DNA of 64,000 nt from an uncultured Olsenella sp. (GCA_900316105.1 ONBR01000010.1:1-64000); one strand, 5' to 3'. Shown: positions 42,046 to 50,261, counted from the stretch's first letter. The notes: generated from the sequence alone by a model not told the origin. Numbers and translations: made by a program.

Positions 42046-44688
42046 TTAGGCCACCATCCCTTCGGTGACGCGGACGACACTGGAGACCTCGGTCGCGCCG
42101 TTGAAGGCGGGTGAGACGTCAGCCGCCAGGCGCTCCGAGAGCTGGGCGATCTGGGGCGCGGACACGTAGGCCTGGCGGAGGAGCTCGTCGTTGCGGAAGA
42201 TCTGGGCCGGATTGCCATCGGCCAGGATGCGGCCGTGGGCCATCACGACCAGGCGGGTTGCGAAGTCCGAGGCCACCTCCATGTCGTGGCAGACCATCAC
42301 GACGGCGCAGCCGCGCTCTCGGGCGGCGTTGACGGCGTCCATGACCACCATGCACTCGCGGTAATCCAGGCCGCTCGTGGGCTCGTCCAGGATCAGGACG
42401 TCGGGATTCGTGACGACCACCGAGGCCAGGGCGACGATCTGCCTCTGGCCGCGGCTCAGCGAGAAGGGTGCCGCGTCGGCGGGCAGACCAAAGTAGTCCA
42501 CCGTGTCACGGGCACGCTCCAGGGCGGTCTCCTCGTCCACGCCCAGGAGCTCCAGTGAGAAGGCCACCTCCTCCACGACGGTGTTCTTGCAAATCTGACG
42601 GTCGGGATTCTGGAAGAGGGTGGACACGTGATGGGCTATCTCGGAGGTGCGGGCTGAGGAGGTGTCCAGGCCGCAGATGTTGACCCTGCCCGAAGAGGGC
42701 TTGAGGAGGCCGTTCATGAGCTTGGTCGCCGTGGTCTTTCCCGCGCCGTTCTGTCCGACGAATCCGACGAGCTCGCCGGGATGCACCTGGAAGGACAGGT
42801 GGTCCACCGAGGCCATGCCGGGTCCGTAGGAGAAGGAGACGTCGTCGAAGGTCAGGACAGGCTCGCCCGCATGGCGGCCCGGCTGGGGCGTAACGGGGAC
42901 GTCGTGGGCCGGGGGCTCGGCATCCTGGGGCCCGCGTGCGGCCGTGCGGCCACGGTCCCCTACCAGGCCGGCAATGAGCTCGTGGGCCTCGTCCACCGTC
43001 AGGCAGACCTTGTCCGAGAGACCATCTGCCGCCAGCTTGTTGGAGACGCGGGTCACACGGGGGCTGTCGACGCCCAGCTTGCGGAGGGCTGCCGAATGGG
43101 AAAAGACCTCGCGCGGGGTGCCCAGGAGGGCCAGCTTGCCCTCGCTGAGGACGGCAACTCGGTCGCAGTACTCGGAAAGGAGGGCGACCTTCTGCTCGAT
43201 GACAACGACGGTCATGCCGGCACGGTTGAGCTCGCGCAGGGTGTCGAAGACCATCGTGGACGACGCCGGGTCCAGGGCGGCCGTGGGCTCGTCCAGGACG
43301 ATCACGGAAGGACGCAGGGCCAGGATGGCGGCGATGGCGACCTTCTGCTTCTGACCGCCAGAAAGAGTTGCGATCTCGCGATGGGCCAGGTCTGAGATGC
43401 CACAGGTTGCCAGGGCCTCTGCGACGCGGGCGGGAATCTGCTCGTGGTCCACGCCGAAGTTCTCCAGGCCGTAGAGCATCTCGTCCTCAACGTTTGAGGC
43501 AACCATTTGGGCATCGATGTCCTGGAGGACCGAGCCCACCATGCGGGAAACGTCAGTGAGGGCGATGTCGCAGGTGTCCTTGCCGTCTACAAGGACGGCG
43601 CCGCGCATCTCACCCGCAAAGTGGTGCGGGATGGCACCAGCGAGGGCCGAGGCCAGGGTCGTCTTGCCAGCGCCAGAGGGGCCGATGACGCCCAGGAACT
43701 CGCCCGGAGCCAGGGAGAGGCTTATGTCGTCGAGAGCGAGACGCTCTCCCTCCGAGTAGGTGAAGGACAGGTGCTGCACCTCCACCGGCACTGAGACAAT
43801 GGGGACGGAGCTTTTTGTCTCTGAGACATTAGGGACGGAGCTTTTTGTCTCTGAGACATTAGGGACGGAGCTTTTTGTCTCATTCGCCTTGAGCTGCGAG
43901 ACATTGGGGACGGAGCCTTTTGTCTCATTCGCCTTGGGCTGGGCGCTGAGCTGCGGGCTGTCCTGGGCGCCGAGCTGCAGGCTGTCCTGGGCGCCGAGCT
44001 GGGCTCGGGCACCAGCCAGGGGCTGAGCCTCAGGCTGCCCTGTCCCCTTTGTCTCTGAGACAGTTTGCTCCGTCCCCTTTGTCTCTGAGACAAAGTGCTC
44101 CGTCCCTAATGTCTCGGAGCCGTGGCGGACTACCTTGGAGAGGGCGGGATAGAGGGCGCCCACGACCAGGGCGTTGGCTATACCCGTGCCAAAGACCACA
44201 GGGAACATGACCACGATGTTTGCCACGGGAGCGCCCAGGACCACCACCGTTGCCATGGAAGCAAAGATCAAACCAGAGACCGAAGTGGTGAGGAAGGTAG
44301 CCCACATGGGAAAGGCCCTGGGATAGGTCCGGTCTCCCCTACCCAGGCCCAGAACCAGGGCAGCCATCAGGGCGGAGGCTGGAATGTCGCAGAGGTACTC
44401 CAGACCAGGGATGGAAGTGGTGATCTGGATGACCGTAGCCGCCAGGATGCCGATGAGCACGCCACGCGAGACCTTTGGCCTCAGGAGCAGGATCGCAAGG
44501 CAATAGGCCGAAATCACGAACTCAGGCTGGATGCCCGTGATGGCCAAGGCCTTTCCCACGGTCATATTGAGGATGAAGCCCGCGGCGAGCAGGATAGCGA
44601 TCAGCACCAGGGATGACACGTCCAAGCGACCGGTCTCATGGACCTTGGCCGTCCTGACCTTCTCGGCTTCTTTCTGGCGGTTCGACAA
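42046..44688 (-). CDS. Fusion: ECF S component + tandem EcfA ATPases
   Basis: An 880-residue single chain. TTG start with AGGAGGG upstream. Residues 20-188 are a six-helix S component closely matching the separate S protein upstream (LVLIAILLAAGFILNM, AYCLAILLLRP). Residues 190-300 are a repeat linker with ETKSSVPNVS units. ATPase 1 (about 301-535) has Walker A GPSGAGKTT (336-344), signature LSGGQ and LDEPTAALD. ATPase 2 (about 610-850) has GQNGAGKTT, LSRGQ and LDEPTSGLD. The H-loop of ATPase 1 reads VVVIEQK, with Gln where His is expected; ATPase 2 keeps VVMVCHD. Tandem-ATPase chains (YkoD type) are known; covalent attachment of an S domain is unusual. Confidence 0.9.
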   Translation of the reverse strand: MSNRQKEAEKVRTAKVHETGRLDVSSLVLIAILLAAGFILNMTVGKALAITGIQPEFVISAYCLAILLLRPKVSRGVLIGILAATVIQITTSIPGLEYLCDIPASALMAALVLGLGRGDRTYPRAFPMWATFLTTSVSGLIFASMATVVVLGAPVANIVVMFPVVFGTGIANALVVGALYPALSKVVRHGSETLGTEHFVSETKGTEQTVSETKGTGQPEAQPLAGARAQLGAQDSLQLGAQDSPQLSAQPKANETKGSVPNVSQLKANETKSSVPNVSETKSSVPNVSETKSSVPIVSVPVEVQHLSFTYSEGERLALDDISLSLAPGEFLGVIGPSGAGKTTLASALAGAIPHHFAGEMRGAVLVDGKDTCDIALTDVSRMVGSVLQDIDAQMVASNVEDEMLYGLENFGVDHEQIPARVAEALATCGISDLAHREIATLSGGQKQKVAIAAILALRPSVIVLDEPTAALDPASSTMVFDTLRELNRAGMTVVVIEQKVALLSEYCDRVAVLSEGKLALLGTPREVFSHSAALRKLGVDSPRVTRVSNKLAADGLSDKVCLTVDEAHELIAGLVGDRGRTAARGPQDAEPPAHDVPVTPQPGRHAGEPVLTFDDVSFSYGPGMASVDHLSFQVHPGELVGFVGQNGAGKTTATKLMNGLLKPSSGRVNICGLDTSSARTSEIAHHVSTLFQNPDRQICKNTVVEEVAFSLELLGVDEETALERARDTVDYFGLPADAAPFSLSRGQRQIVALASVVVTNPDVLILDEPTSGLDYRECMVVMDAVNAARERGCAVVMVCHDMEVASDFATRLVVMAHGRILADGNPAQIFRNDELLRQAYVSAPQIAQLSERLAADVSPAFNGATEVSSVVRVTEGMVA
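43789..44121 (-). repeat. In-frame palindromic repeats encoding the S-ATPase linker
   Basis: The linker DNA is built from repeats. A 30-bp unit beginning GGACGGAGCTTTTTGTCTC starts at 43803, 43833 and 43863, with diverged copies near 43908 and at 44040-44105. Each unit holds a GAGACA...TGTCTC palindrome. A second repeat (GGCTGTCCTGGGCGCCGAG) encodes LGAQDS. The units are multiples of three bases, so the frame stays open. Confidence 0.9.
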
Positions 44689-44755
44689 GATACCCTCCTA
44701 GCAAAGCCGCGCCGCCCGGTTCCGCCAGGCGGCGCGCTAACGTACTACGAATAGC

Positions 44756-45304
44756 TTAGCGCTTGATGGCCTTCTTCAGGGGCACCGAAAGCACCTGGAC
44801 GACAATCGCGTTGAAGACAGCGGTGCCCAAAACCAGGGGAAGCTTGACCAGGACAGTTGCCATAGCAGCGCCCATGATCACGTTGCCACCGACAGCGAAG
44901 AGAAGGCCGGAGACGAGGGTAGTCACGAAGGCTCCCACCAGGGGCATGACCTTGTTGGAACCAAAGGCGCTGCGAACGAAGGCGCACATGACCAGGGCAC
45001 CCACGACCTCGGTGAGGAAGTTCAGGCCGGGGATGGAGGTGGTCAGCTGGATGACTACCGCAGACAGGACGCCCATGACCACCGCCTGGCCGAAGTTTGG
45101 CTTCAATATCAGGATGGCCAGACAGTAGGCCGCAATGATGAACTGGGGTTTGATGCCCACGATGGCCAGGGCGTTGCCCAGGGTCATGTTGAGGATGAAG
45201 CCAGCTGCGAGCAGGATGGCCACGAGGACCAGACCAGCGATGTCGAAGGTGCCCTTGGAGTCGGTCTTGACGGTGCGAACCTGTGCCTGATTGATGTCTG
45301 CCAT
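44756..45304 (-). CDS. ECF transporter S component, probable tryptophan-specific
   Basis: Substrate-binding membrane subunit of an ECF importer, 182 residues; ATG 45304 has AAAGGA seven bases upstream. About six hydrophobic helices: 24-45, 50-68, 74-90, 100-115, 122-142 and 150-175. The GIKPQFIIAAYCLAILILKP stretch resembles the TrpP-type family from memory (GMKPDF). It is a close paralogue of the N-terminal domain of the next gene. The leader in front of it encodes three consecutive Trp codons and a terminator, which is the main reason to propose tryptophan as substrate; the protein sequence alone would not settle it. Confidence 0.82.
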   Translation of the reverse strand: MADINQAQVRTVKTDSKGTFDIAGLVLVAILLAAGFILNMTLGNALAIVGIKPQFIIAAYCLAILILKPNFGQAVVMGVLSAVVIQLTTSIPGLNFLTEVVGALVMCAFVRSAFGSNKVMPLVGAFVTTLVSGLLFAVGGNVIMGAAMATVLVKLPLVLGTAVFNAIVVQVLSVPLKKAIKR

Positions 45305-45386
45305 GATGTGTTCCTTTCCCTTTTGGTAGTGCCTGGCTGATTGGACTTGACGCATTGTTGCTGATAGGACAGCCTGCAGAGCTAAG

Positions 45387-45417
45387 AAAAACGGCCCCCG
45401 GTCAACCCGGGAGCCGT
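45387..45417 (-). terminator. Attenuator terminator of the ECF operon
   Basis: On the minus strand ACGGCTCCCGG pairs with CCGGGGGCCGT (11 pairs, one G-U) around GTTGA and ends in TTTTTC. It starts 28 bases after the leader-peptide stop and lies 80 bases upstream of the S-component start. This is the 3:4 hairpin of a ribosome-controlled attenuator. A 7-bp 1:2 pairing is also visible: GGTGGCA across the Trp codons (45480-45474) with TGCCACC (45436-45430). Confidence 0.9.
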
Positions 45418-45445
45418 CAAATTTCTGCAGGTGGCAGTGAGCGAC

Positions 45446-45508
45446 TCAGAGTCGGCCGAAGCGGGAATCCATGTGCCACCACCAAACCTGACGTGAAATG
45501 GTCTGCAT
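45446..45508 (-). CDS. Tryptophan leader peptide (WWW) of the ECF operon
   Basis: A 20-codon open frame, MQTISRQVWWWHMDSRFGRL, with ATG at 45508 and a strong AGGAGAGGAG six bases upstream. Residues 9-11 are three consecutive UGG codons (45484-45476). Trp is the rarest codon in the region, so a run of three in a 20-residue peptide with its own ribosome binding site, followed by a terminator hairpin, is the signature of trp-type attenuation. The stop sits inside a small CGACTC-T-GAGTCG hairpin. Under Trp starvation the stalled ribosome would mask the first pairing segment and allow read-through into the transporter genes. The precise 2:3 antiterminator pairing is not obvious to me. Confidence 0.9.
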   Translation of the reverse strand: MQTISRQVWWWHMDSRFGRL

Positions 45509-45668
45509 GGTCCGCTCCTCTCCTACTCTCTGACGGAAATACCGTCACCTTTCGTTCACTGGCAGCAGATTACACGAAGCAAGGGCAGACGCAGGCGAGA
45601 ATCTGTCCAAGGCACCGCTTTGTTTCAATCTGGAAATAATGGCCCTCACCATTACGTGTCGCCGCGTA

Positions 45669-45729
45669 TGTCGCAGGGGATAGCCCCCGCGACACACCCG
45701 CGACACACGCTACGGCACACCGCGACACA
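45669..45729. repeat. TGTCGC...GCGACA hairpin with CGCGACACA repeats
   Basis: TGTCGCAGGGG and GCCCCCGCGACA (45669-45694) form a hairpin around ATA. CGCGACACA is repeated at 45688, 45700 and 45721. In reverse complement the block GTGTGTCGCGGGTGTGTCGC is shared exactly with 62597-62616, so this is a dispersed repeat. It lies just past the rpmA terminator. Confidence 0.8.
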
Positions 45730-45751
45730 AAAAGCCCCGCCGAAGCGGGGC
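45729..45751 (-). terminator. Intrinsic terminator after rpmA
   Basis: On the minus strand GCCCCGC-TTCG-GCGGGGC followed by TTTTT, 25 bases beyond the rpmA stop. A stable UUCG tetraloop closes the stem. It isolates rplU-rpmA from the ECF operon. Confidence 0.93.
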
Positions 45752-45775
45752 TCATGCATTGCTTTGTACCCAAGG

Positions 45776-46027
45776 CTACTCTGCGGGAACGACCTTCACC
45801 GTGTGCTTTGCGCCCTTGTGGAACTCAACCACGCCGTCGCAGAGTGCGAACAGGGTGTCGTCCTTGCCGCGACCAACGTTCTCGCCGGGATGGATGTGCG
45901 TACCGCGCTGGCGGACGATGATCTGACCGGTCTTGATGGCCTGACCACCAAAGATCTTGGTGCCGAGACGCTGAGAATTGGAGTCACGGCCGTTACGGGA
46001 GGAGCCGAGGCCTTTCTTGTGTGCCAT
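45776..46027 (-). CDS. rpmA: 50S ribosomal protein L27
   Basis: Large-subunit protein whose N-terminus reaches the peptidyl-transferase centre. 83 residues: [20 protein letters not shown], then [24 protein letters not shown]. It starts directly MAHKKG, without the cleaved N-terminal extension (TLxMNLQLFAHKKG) seen in Firmicutes. Follows rplU by 42 bases. Confidence 0.97.
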   Translation of the reverse strand: MAHKKGLGSSRNGRDSNSQRLGTKIFGGQAIKTGQIIVRQRGTHIHPGENVGRGKDDTLFALCDGVVEFHKGAKHTVKVVPAE

Positions 46028-46069
46028 GTCTAAACCTGCCTAACTATCGAATATTTCCGAGTGAATGAG

Positions 46070-46384
46070 CTATGCCAGCTCGGGCAGCTCGCTCACCTGC
46101 AGCTTGGTCAGGTTCTGGCGATGGCCCTTGGTGCGATGATAGCGCTTACGCTTGTGGAACTTGAAGACGGTGACCTTCTTGTCCTTGAACTGGTCGAGGA
46201 CCTCGCAAGTGACCTTCTTGCCTTCGAGGGCGGCAGCGTCAACGACCGTCTGCTCGCCATCATTCAGCATGAGGACATCAAGCTCGACCTTGTCGCCAGG
46301 TTGCGCGTCGAGCTTCTCGACATCAATGATGTCGCCCTTGGCAACCTTATACTGCTTGCCACCAGTGGTAACGATTGCGTACAT
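46070..46384 (-). CDS. rplU: 50S ribosomal protein L21
   Basis: Large-subunit protein, 104 residues: MYAIVTTGGKQYKVAKGD start and C-terminal KFHKRKRYHRTKGHRQNLTKLQV signature. First gene of rplU-rpmA, with a strong promoter upstream. Confidence 0.97.
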   Translation of the reverse strand: MYAIVTTGGKQYKVAKGDIIDVEKLDAQPGDKVELDVLMLNDGEQTVVDAAALEGKKVTCEVLDQFKDKKVTVFKFHKRKRYHRTKGHRQNLTKLQVSELPELA

Positions 46385-46425
46385 AATTTACCCTTCATTA
46401 CTGCCTTTAGGTGCAACAGACAGAA

Positions 46426-46454
46426 ATATTACCAGCGCCTGCCCGCACAGTCAA
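46426..46454 (-). promoter_or_regulatory. rplU-rpmA promoter
   Basis: On the minus strand TTGACT (46454-46449), a 17-base spacer and TAATAT (46431-46426): near-consensus sigma-70 promoter 42 bases upstream of the rplU ATG. The best promoter match I noticed in the window. Confidence 0.8.
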
Positions 46455-46530
46455 CAAAAAAGGCCATTCACATCAACCCCACTTTACGCCAAATCCACAA
46501 GACCTAGGCGCAGGTCGCGAGGGTGATACC

Positions 46531-47388
46531 TCACATAGCGTAGGAGCGGACCCCACCCTCCTCGTGCCACTGGGAGAGCCTGGTTACGCGCAGGGACCGA
46601 GGAGCGGCAAGCCCCTGCGACTCCATGGCCTTCTGGATTAGGATCTGAGGCCGCAGCGAGGCCGCCTCATCGGTAGCGGTCTCAAGTTTCAGCGTCAGCG
46701 CGTCGACCTCACCCACGACCTCCCAGGAGAGGAGGCAGTGCGAGAGATTCACGTGCTTCTCCTTGGCGCCACGCAGGTAGCAGAGGGTCCCCTCCCCCTG
46801 AAGCTGCTCGATGCCTCGCTTGAGAACCTGGGGGTCACAGGGCTCCAGGAAGTCCACCTGCCAGGAGGCGTGGTCCAGCCAGGACTCCAGGGCGGGCTGG
46901 GGGTTGGGCGCATAGGTGACCTCGATGGGGGCAAGGGAGTGCGGGGTCGCCCCCTGCAGAAGCTCCAGCGCCTGGTCCTCGTCCACACGATCGGTCAGGT
47001 AGACGTCGTAGTACTCGTCCGCCGAGGCAGCTCCCACGGGCAGGGCCTGGGAGAACTGGAGGCGGATGCGGCGGGCAAAGCCGTTTCCGACCGCCAGGGG
47101 CAGGCCCGCCCTGCGGACGCAACGGTTGATGGTGTTCACGATCTCCAGGTGGCCCAGGAAGGCCAGGCGGCCGTCCTTGCGGTAGTGGACGCGGAGGCGC
47201 CACTGGTTGCGGCGCTGCTCGCGGGGGTCACGTCCCACGATGCCGGCCCGCATGTTCTGGTCGCGGACCATGTCCACGCTCTGGGGCGCGTACTGTGCGC
47301 CAGCCTCAGCCACCTGTGCAGCCAGCGTCTGGCCAGCCGCTGCGGTCACCCCGTCCTTTCGAGCCATGGCATCTTTCCTATCCGACAT
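46531..47388 (-). CDS. TIGR03936/DUF2344 radical-SAM-linked protein
   Basis: Partner protein usually encoded next to, or fused with, the TIGR03960 radical SAM protein; function unknown. 285 residues from ATG 47388, which overlaps the upstream stop by 11 bases. Family features are WRLRVHYRKDGRLAFLGHLEIVNTINRCVRRAGLP and ARRIRLQFSQALPVGAASADEYYDV. The C-terminal half reads like an RNA-modification accessory domain but shows no catalytic motif. In many genomes this pair sits directly upstream of rplU or rne/rng, as here. Confidence 0.85.
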   Translation of the reverse strand: MSDRKDAMARKDGVTAAAGQTLAAQVAEAGAQYAPQSVDMVRDQNMRAGIVGRDPREQRRNQWRLRVHYRKDGRLAFLGHLEIVNTINRCVRRAGLPLAVGNGFARRIRLQFSQALPVGAASADEYYDVYLTDRVDEDQALELLQGATPHSLAPIEVTYAPNPQPALESWLDHASWQVDFLEPCDPQVLKRGIEQLQGEGTLCYLRGAKEKHVNLSHCLLSWEVVGEVDALTLKLETATDEAASLRPQILIQKAMESQGLAAPRSLRVTRLSQWHEEGGVRSYAM

Positions 47389-49261
47389 GACGATCACCTG
47401 CGATGATGTTGTGGACGCCCAGGTTCTGGCAGACCCCACAGCCCGTGCAGGAGGTCCTGGTGCAGTCGGGCGTGGTCACGCCCTCCAGGGCACGGCGCCA
47501 TTCGCGCTGGAGGTAGCCCTTGTTTACCGCTGGCGAGGTGTGCTCCCAGGGTAGGCGTGCCGCCAGGTCAAAGGACTCGGCCGCAACCTCTGGCAGGTCC
47601 AGGCCAGCCGCACGCCCCGCCTCCAGCCAGGTGTCCAGGGAGAACTCGTCAGTCCAGGCGTCAAAGCGGGCTCCCCGCCTCCAGGCCTCCAGGATCACCT
47701 CGAAGCCCTGACGACCCATCTTCGAGAGGGCCGCCTCCACCATAGAGACCTCGGCGTCGTGGTAGGCGATGCGGATGGAGCGATCGTGGTTGGTCGTCAC
47801 CAGGAGCTCCTGGCGGCGACGGACCTCATCCATTCCCAGCTGGCCCGCCCACTGGAAGGCCGTATGGGCCTTGGGGACAAAGACGGCGACCGAGATGGAT
47901 ACGGAGACCTTGGACCGGCCCCTCTTTCCCGCTATCTCCCGACCGATCTGGAGGACGCGCTCGGCCGTGCGAACGATGGCCTTGATGTCCTCGTCGGTCT
48001 CGGTGGGGAGGCCCATCATGAAGTAGAGCTTCATGCGGCGCCAACCAGCACGGAAGGCATTGGTGGCGGCGCGCTCGATGTCCTCCTCGGTCACGTTCTT
48101 GTTGATCACGTCACGCAGGCGCTGGCTGCCAGCCTCGGGGGCAAAGGTGAGGCCACCACGCTTGGAGCCAGCGACGGCGCCTGCCATCTCGACGCCAAAG
48201 GAGTCCAGGCGCTGCGAGGGAATGGACACGCGGACGCCCTTTGCGCGAAGCTCCCCGTTGAGGGTATTGAGGATCTGCGCGCACTGGGAGTGGTCGGTCG
48301 TGGAGAGGGAGGTCAGCGAGACCTCGTCGTGGCCCGTGACGGCAAGGCCCTCCTCGGCAGCGGCAATGATCTGCTCCTTGGGCCTCTCGCGAACGGGGCG
48401 GTAGGTCATGCCCGCCTGGCAGAAGCGGCATCCTCGTGCGCAACCGCGCAGGACCTCCACGGCCAGTCGGTCCTGGACGATGGACATGTAGGGCACGATC
48501 TGCTGGGGCAGGGGGTCCGATTCGGCCAGGCGGGCAAAGGAGCGCTTGGCCACCACGACGGGCACGTCCTCCCCCGCCTTGGGCACCGTGTAGCCCCAGC
48601 GGGTAGCCGTCTGGTCGTGAACGAGCTCATAGAGGCAGGGCACGTAGACGCCCTGGATCTTTGCCAGACCGCGCAGGATTTCCAGGCGCGAGAGGCCACG
48701 AGCACGTCCGTCACGCACGCAGGAGCACATCTCCACGACGGCCTCCTCGCCGTCGCCCAGAAGGACGGCATCCAGCATGGGGGCCATGGGCTCGCAGTTC
48801 CAGACCGAGGGACCACCGGCAATGACGATGGGGTCGTCCTCGGCACGGTCGGAGCTCCTGACGGGAATGCCCGCCAGGTCCAGGGCCTCCACCACGTTGG
48901 TCGAGACCAGCTCATGGGCCAAGGTAAAGCCAACCACGTCGAAGGATGCGACGGGAGCAGCAGACTCCAGGGCCAGGAGGGGCACCTTGCGTTCCCTCAT
49001 GAGGTCGCCCATGTCGGGCCAGGGCACATAGGCGCGCTCGCAGGACATGCCCTCCGCCTTGTTGAGGGCGTTGTACAGGATGGCAAGTCCCAGGTTCGCC
49101 TGGCCCACTTCGTAGACGTCAGGATAGATCAGACAGGCATGGAAGGGGCCGGCCTGGTCCTCGCAGGCTCCCCACTCGTGGTCCAGGTAGCGACCGGGCT
49201 TCTCCACCAGGCCTAGGAGGGGTTCCAGCTCGGAGAAACGGTCCTCTCGGCTAAGCCTCAT
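47378..49261 (-). CDS. TIGR03960-family B12-binding radical SAM protein
   Basis: Radical SAM enzyme of unknown substrate. 627 residues from ATG 49261. An N-terminal B12-binding-like Rossmann region (to about 190; VASFDVVGFTLAHELVSTNVV) precedes the radical SAM barrel, whose cluster motif is LRGCARGCRFCQAG (CxxxCxxC). PEAGSQRLRDVINKNVTEEDIERA and FMMGLPTETDEDI are shared with MiaB/RimO-like enzymes. The C-terminus has CTRTSCTGCGVCQNLG, a possible additional cluster site. Coupled by overlaps to the DUF697 gene before it and the DUF2344 gene after it. Confidence 0.87.
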   Translation of the reverse strand: MRLSREDRFSELEPLLGLVEKPGRYLDHEWGACEDQAGPFHACLIYPDVYEVGQANLGLAILYNALNKAEGMSCERAYVPWPDMGDLMRERKVPLLALESAAPVASFDVVGFTLAHELVSTNVVEALDLAGIPVRSSDRAEDDPIVIAGGPSVWNCEPMAPMLDAVLLGDGEEAVVEMCSCVRDGRARGLSRLEILRGLAKIQGVYVPCLYELVHDQTATRWGYTVPKAGEDVPVVVAKRSFARLAESDPLPQQIVPYMSIVQDRLAVEVLRGCARGCRFCQAGMTYRPVRERPKEQIIAAAEEGLAVTGHDEVSLTSLSTTDHSQCAQILNTLNGELRAKGVRVSIPSQRLDSFGVEMAGAVAGSKRGGLTFAPEAGSQRLRDVINKNVTEEDIERAATNAFRAGWRRMKLYFMMGLPTETDEDIKAIVRTAERVLQIGREIAGKRGRSKVSVSISVAVFVPKAHTAFQWAGQLGMDEVRRRQELLVTTNHDRSIRIAYHDAEVSMVEAALSKMGRQGFEVILEAWRRGARFDAWTDEFSLDTWLEAGRAAGLDLPEVAAESFDLAARLPWEHTSPAVNKGYLQREWRRALEGVTTPDCTRTSCTGCGVCQNLGVHNIIAGDRHVG

Positions 49262-50261
49262 GGCCGCCTCCCCCAATCCAGGTAAAGCCAGAGCCCTTGT
49301 CCGCGTCGGCCGAACCGGCGCCACGCTCCCCCACCAGCTTGGCCAGGGTGGAAAGAAGGTCGCCCAGGTTGCCCGGGACGCTCTGCAGGGAATTCAGGAC
49401 GTCGTCCAGGCCCCCCTGGGAAAGGGGCCCCTCGGGAACCGTCCCATAGCGCAGAGCCAGGGCGTTTCCCGTGGCCTGTGTGCCCAGGTAGCCAATGGCT
49501 CCCTTTACCGCCCAGCCAACGCCGGGGATGGCACCCGCGACCTGCCTGGCCACCGCACGGTAGACAAAGCCCGCGCCCAGGACGCCGGCCAGATCGGCCA
49601 GGCTCTCGATGCGGAGCTCGACGCCTGTGGCGGCAGCAATCTGAACGGCCAGCTTTGCCTGGTTCATGGTCATGGCAGGAAGGTCTGCCCCAGGAATGAA
49701 CTCGATGGCACCAATGGCAGCATTCTCGGCCGCGCAGGAGTCCACCAGATCGCGAATCTTTGCGGGACGGACGAAGGGGAAGTTTGCCGCCAGGGCCAGG
49801 CTCTTTGCCTTGCAGGCCTTGACCAGCCAGCGGGCCAGGGACTCAAGGGCGGCCTTGGGGTCCGATGCCACCAGGTAGCCCAGGGCGGCGTCGGTCTGGC
49901 CAGACACGTCCAGCTCGTGGACCTCCAGACTGGAGTCCACCATCACGGCACAGGGAATACCCATGCGGGCGGACCTGACGGCGCATGTCATCGCCAACTC
50001 GCCATCGGGATCGGGGGCAACCACGCAGACGTCGGCGTCAGCGGCGGGAAGCCCCTCTTCCTCCAGGAGGCGGACATCCACAGAGCCGTGTGTGAGCTCG
50101 GGCACGAAGGCGCCCTTGAGGGCCTCCACCAGCTGTCGGTCAGCGGACCTGGAAACGACCAGGCTTACGCGGACGTCACGCGTGCGCTCCCCCTCCGCGC
50201 GCTTCCCCGCGCCAAACACCTCGGTGAGCTTGGAGCCCGAGACAGAGACCTTGTGCGCCAT
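49251..50261 (-). CDS. DUF697-domain protein
   Basis: A 336-residue protein ending in a DUF697 domain (about 185-285: FIPGADLPAMTMNQAKLAVQIAA, GAGFVYRAVARQVAGAIPGVGWAVKGAIGYLGTQATG), a helical membrane-associating domain usually found behind Era-like GTPase domains. Here the N-terminal 160 residues have no P-loop or other GTPase motif; they read like a Rossmann-type domain (VCVVAPDPDGELAM). Start overlaps nothing upstream; the stop overlaps the radical SAM gene by 11 bases. Position after rodA suggests envelope association. Function unknown. Confidence 0.75.
   Translation of the reverse strand: MAHKVSVSGSKLTEVFGAGKRAEGERTRDVRVSLVVSRSADRQLVEALKGAFVPELTHGSVDVRLLEEEGLPAADADVCVVAPDPDGELAMTCAVRSARMGIPCAVMVDSSLEVHELDVSGQTDAALGYLVASDPKAALESLARWLVKACKAKSLALAANFPFVRPAKIRDLVDSCAAENAAIGAIEFIPGADLPAMTMNQAKLAVQIAAATGVELRIESLADLAGVLGAGFVYRAVARQVAGAIPGVGWAVKGAIGYLGTQATGNALALRYGTVPEGPLSQGGLDDVLNSLQSVPGNLGDLLSTLAKLVGERGAGSADADKGSGFTWIGGGGHEA

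Noticed and set aside
42046..44688. Linker repeats as a CRISPR array
   Set aside because: The 30-bp units are tandem with no unique spacers, keep the reading frame and sit inside a protein gene; no cas genes are in the window.
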